A DNA stretch of 64,000 nt, taken from the NCBI GenBank assembly GCA_030435675.1, contig CM059625.1:11036001-11100000 (forward strand), in the 5' to 3' direction. Of the stretch, positions 61,114 through 64,000 are shown piece after piece; the first letter of the stretch is position 1; the number at the start of each line of letters is the position of its first letter. The stretch comes from Steinernema hermaphroditum. Taxonomy: Eukaryota > Nematoda > Chromadorea > Rhabditida > Steinernematidae. The position numbers and the translations under genes were made by a program. The notes beneath the pieces were generated by a model, which saw nothing but the letters and a program-made list of their open reading frames with translations, was not told the DNA's origin and made no database searches.

Positions 61114-62139
61114 ATGAATATGCTTCGGCGATTCAGAGACAGCATGTGTCGGCTGATCTTTCGCATCGCCTCTCACTGTGACGTGCGCAGAAACCCCAAA
61201 CTCTATGGACTTCTCGATTCGTTTATAAGACGCGGATGCGGAAAGGTTTGCCATGATCAAATGTCATTCCTTACCACGTATTTAAAATCGTTTAGATTCT
61301 CGTCGTTCTTGTTCATTTTCTCGTTGGGTTTATTTTTCTGGTAGAGTATGGCATCGTCCTTCCCTACGAAGCTGTTGTCCGGCCAAAGTGGTTCATTTAC
61401 GGCTTAGGAATACTAGGAATTTACCTTGTCGTAAACATCTTGTTCAACTACACCAAGGCCTATTCAACTCCACCTGGAAGTCCACCGAAAGTAGGAAGGA
61501 GATTTAAAATCTCTTTTGTCAATAACACTTCAGAGTGACGTACACCCACAGTGTTCGCGATGTCTCAGCCACAAACCTCGGGGGGTACACCACTGCTCCA
61601 TGTGCAACACCTGCGTCGTTCGCATGGATCATCACTGCATTTGGATAAATCAGTGTGTTGGAGCCAACAACCATCGCTATTTCCTACAATTCTTATTCTT
61701 CCTTTTCTCGGGATGCTGCGTTATTGTTATGGCCAGTTTCACAACATTTGCAAATAATTTTCTCTGGGTAAGCTCAGAAACACTATTGAAAGAGTTGTGC
61801 TCTTTGTTTTAGGCAGCTGACAATACAGTTTGGTGTCGTGTGGTGGACAACTTACCGTGGAAAGAGTTTATCTGCCAAGACGGAGGCGAAATTGTCACAA
61901 ACTTCATTTTCTTCTCATACAGTCTCGCTTTTCTCGTCATGATTATGGTCGGGGGCCTCTTTTTCTGGAACTGTCTTCTCATATCAATCGGAAACACATA
62001 CATCGACTATTTGGTAACTGCGTTTTCATTTCTCCAAACCCACAGGAAGTCCCTCAAATCGTCCGAAATGGAGCATAACCATTTAATGGGGCACAAGATC
62101 GGACTGACCTTTTTTCAATTACTTCATATCCATAATTAA
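61114..62139 (+). CDS. DHHC-type protein S-acyltransferase (palmitoyltransferase)
   Basis: Exons 61114-61245, 61296-61490, 61534-61767 and 61813-62013 join in frame, with a less certain last exon from about 62050. The N-terminal cytosolic part is followed by two helices ('KILVVLVHFLVGFIFLVEYG' and 'IYGLGILGIYLVVNILFNY'). Then comes the 'YSTPPGSPP' motif, typical just before the catalytic region. The Cys-rich domain reads 'CSRCLSHKPRGVHHCSMCNT', then 'MDHHCIWINQCVGANNHRYF', with the catalytic DHHC. Two further helices follow. These enzymes attach palmitate to protein cysteines in ER, Golgi or plasma membranes. The layout is nearest ZDHHC16 in my memory, but isoleucine rather than proline follows DHHC. 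The last exon needs an unusual acceptor (GGAAG) to avoid an early stop and lacks the usual C-terminal TTxE-type tail, so the 3' end is unresolved. Confidence 0.88.
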
Positions 62140-63090
62140 TGCTGATATAATTGTGTGACAGGCACAACGAGGAAATGAAACATGCGTAGAAGCGTGGTTA
62201 TGGAATACCGATGAGACATAAAACGCAAAAGTTGCCAATGATTTCAGAAAATTACTTATGGCGAAATTAACATTGTGAAAGAAAACCAGATAAACTTTCG
62301 TTATATGACTTTTTTGGCCATAAACTAATAATTACTTCGCGTCAAAAAAATACAATTCTCTTGGGAATGTCTTTAGGGTAAAGTTCCAAGTACAGCTGGA
62401 TATGATAGGAAGTGAAATCTGAACAATTTCACAGCAAATTCAAAGTAAATTCTTGTTTGTGCATGGCAAAGTAAAAGTTAAGACGGATACCGGCGAGGCA
62501 GTTGTCATGAAAAATGTCGGTATCGTTTTATCGTTTGTCCAACTTGGTCAGTCCGTTCTTGCTTTCTGGATTTTTGTAGATTGCATATCAGCTCGATGCG
62601 GACTGAGACTTGCTGGACAGCGCACAAAACATACAGCGATGAAAAATTCATACTACAGTACTCATGTCATCTATTTCTGACATTCAACAGTGAGCTTTCG
62701 TTTCAGTTTTACTATAAGATACCGGTTTCCTATACCAAAACAGGTGTTGGAATTCTAAAAATAACTTCAATGTTTAATACAGGAACACAAGACGAAAAAA
62801 CACAAATTGAAACCGCCACTTCTTTCTGTAATCGTATTCGTTTGTTTCCACGTTGTTCTTTTGTACTTACAATATCCGTGGTTTCTTTCCTTTCCACCTG
62901 CAATTTCGTTCAGTTGAGTCATTCAAAAACGAAGACAAAGCCGTTTCTTGCATAGTGTTGATACATGTTGCAACATCCGCTTCCCACCTGATACCAAAAT
63001 GACATCGACGAAACCGTTCCTTGTCTATTTACGGAAGCGCAGAATTTGCAGGGAAATAGGTGTCCAGGAAAGAAATCCGATTGCAGTTTA
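62140..63090. other. 3' flank of the DHHC gene, no supported gene
   Basis: May hold a missing 3' exon of the DHHC gene. The frame at 62453-62680 has a short hydrophobic stretch but no splice sites that join it to the DHHC frame. The frame at 62581-62955 has no domain. Confidence 0.4.
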
Positions 63091-63384
63091 TTAAATTCTT
63101 ATCATTTGATCAACATATTCCTTTCTCGCCTTCACGTGTTGCAAAAGACGTCGAAGCCTTAATCTCGCTACAGTCAGCGTTGTCGCTAACATTATTTGCT
63201 TATCGCCGTATGCTTTTAGCAACGAGGATGCCCGCCATATGGTCTTTGCTGTCAGGACTTGCCACCATTCAACGACGTACTGTTGAACTGGCGCATATTT
63301 CTGGGACTTCGACGAAACCGCAGCTTCTTCTTTCACGTTCTTTTGCCCTCGAACCATCCCACCGAACACAACGAGGAAAATCAT
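63091..63384 (-). CDS. Hypothetical small basic protein or terminal exon
   Basis: A minus-strand frame of 97 residues beginning 'MIFLVVFGGMVRGQK' and ending 'ARKEYVDQMIRI', followed at once by AATAAA overlapping the stop codon. The C-terminal 60 residues ('QILMATT...ARLRLRRLLQHVKARK' type) look like a basic amphipathic helix. It may be a whole small protein or the last exon of a gene lying beyond the window. No family is recognised. Confidence 0.3.
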   Translation of the reverse strand: MIFLVVFGGMVRGQKNVKEEAAVSSKSQKYAPVQQYVVEWWQVLTAKTIWRASSLLKAYGDKQIMLATTLTVARLRLRRLLQHVKARKEYVDQMIRI

Positions 63385-64000
63385 CCTCTGAACGAGGTCA
63401 GCGTTGTCTAACTACGGGTTCCAACACAGTTACAATTTCTGCCGAACACATAATTCTGATGTGCATGTATCTTATACAAAGTGGCTGTACAGCAACATGA
63501 GACTTTAATTTCATTCAAGAGAGAACGTACAGTCTATAAGTATATCTGTCTGCATAATAAATAGAAAGAGTTGTCGCAAGGAGTTGAAAGGGATGATATA
63601 GAAAGAATAAATGTCTAAACAGTTTTTATCGAATCGTTTGAATACAGAGAAAGTTCTGAAAACATCAAAGATGGAATGTATCGAATGATTAACGGAGTGG
63701 TGAGGAGAGAAAGAGAGATATGATGCCATCATGATCAGCGAATCGTTGCTGGACTTGTAGTGGAAATGTGTTAAATATAATGATAAATAGAAGTGCATAG
63801 AGATCATGGAACACACTGATCACAGCCTATTACAATTACAAAGTGTCATCTACTGACATGGAAGAAATCTAAGGAAACGCTCCTACTGGGAATCAAGACA
63901 GAGACTTGCAAGAAAATAAAGAAATTTGCAAGAGACAGTCCGTACTAACGGCCGATTGGAAAGGAAGTGTTGCGAGAAGATGAGAGGGGTCTCGAGAAGC
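63385..64000. other. Window end, no gene seen
   Basis: AT-rich, with only short frames. Confidence 0.5.

Overview
The window looks like nuclear DNA of a nematode, most likely a clade V (Rhabditina) species. The reasons are: most introns are 40-50 bp with GTAAGT-type donors and TTTCAG/TTTTAG acceptors; the actin matches my memory of nematode actins almost residue for residue; and the gene set is typical (receptor guanylyl cyclase, sigma-like GST, DUF1647-type protein, neuropeptide GPCR). Several genes have a splice acceptor just before the first ATG, as expected for spliced-leader trans-splicing. I cannot fix the genus. All exon models are hand-built from reading frames and splice sites and may be off by a base or two.

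Layout. 1-0.8 kb: an RTE-like retrotransposon tail in two diverged copies. 1.4-13 kb, all minus strand: a CCDC66/CSPP1-like coiled-coil protein, a FRAG1/DRAM/Sfk1 membrane protein with a degenerate mariner-like element in its largest intron, a type II DUF1647-like protein, and a Pygopus-like PHD-finger protein. 13-22.1 kb: gene-poor and repeat-rich, with a decayed carboxylesterase 3' end, a 1,269-bp element with perfect 32-bp inverted repeats, a repeat family that includes an exact 119-bp duplication, and the tail of a dead mariner transposase. 22.4-24.1 kb: a complete actin gene (minus) with a TATA box. 26.4-27.8 kb: a peroxisomal sarcosine/pipecolate oxidase-like gene (plus). 28.8-32.9 kb: a complete 21-exon receptor guanylyl cyclase (plus). 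34.3-35.3 kb: a glutathione S-transferase (plus). 35.8-37.9 kb: an NPY/NPF-like GPCR (minus). 37.9-53.6 kb: about 15.7 kb with no gene I can support. 53.6-64 kb: 3' exons of a membrane protein (plus), an unrecognised secreted protein (minus), a KCTD2/5/17 (Insomniac-type) protein (minus), a STARD7-like START protein (minus), a DHHC palmitoyltransferase (plus) and a possible small basic protein (minus).

The genes do not form one pathway. Two encode signalling receptors (cyclase, GPCR), several serve lipid, redox or detoxification metabolism (oxidase, GST, START, DHHC), and the rest are housekeeping or regulatory. There is no sign of a bacterial-type system, CRISPR array or viral gene cluster. 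The most unusual signals are two consecutive GC-AG introns in the cyclase, the Pygopus-like PHD gene, the perfect-TIR element beside a broken esterase, and the exact 119-bp duplication.
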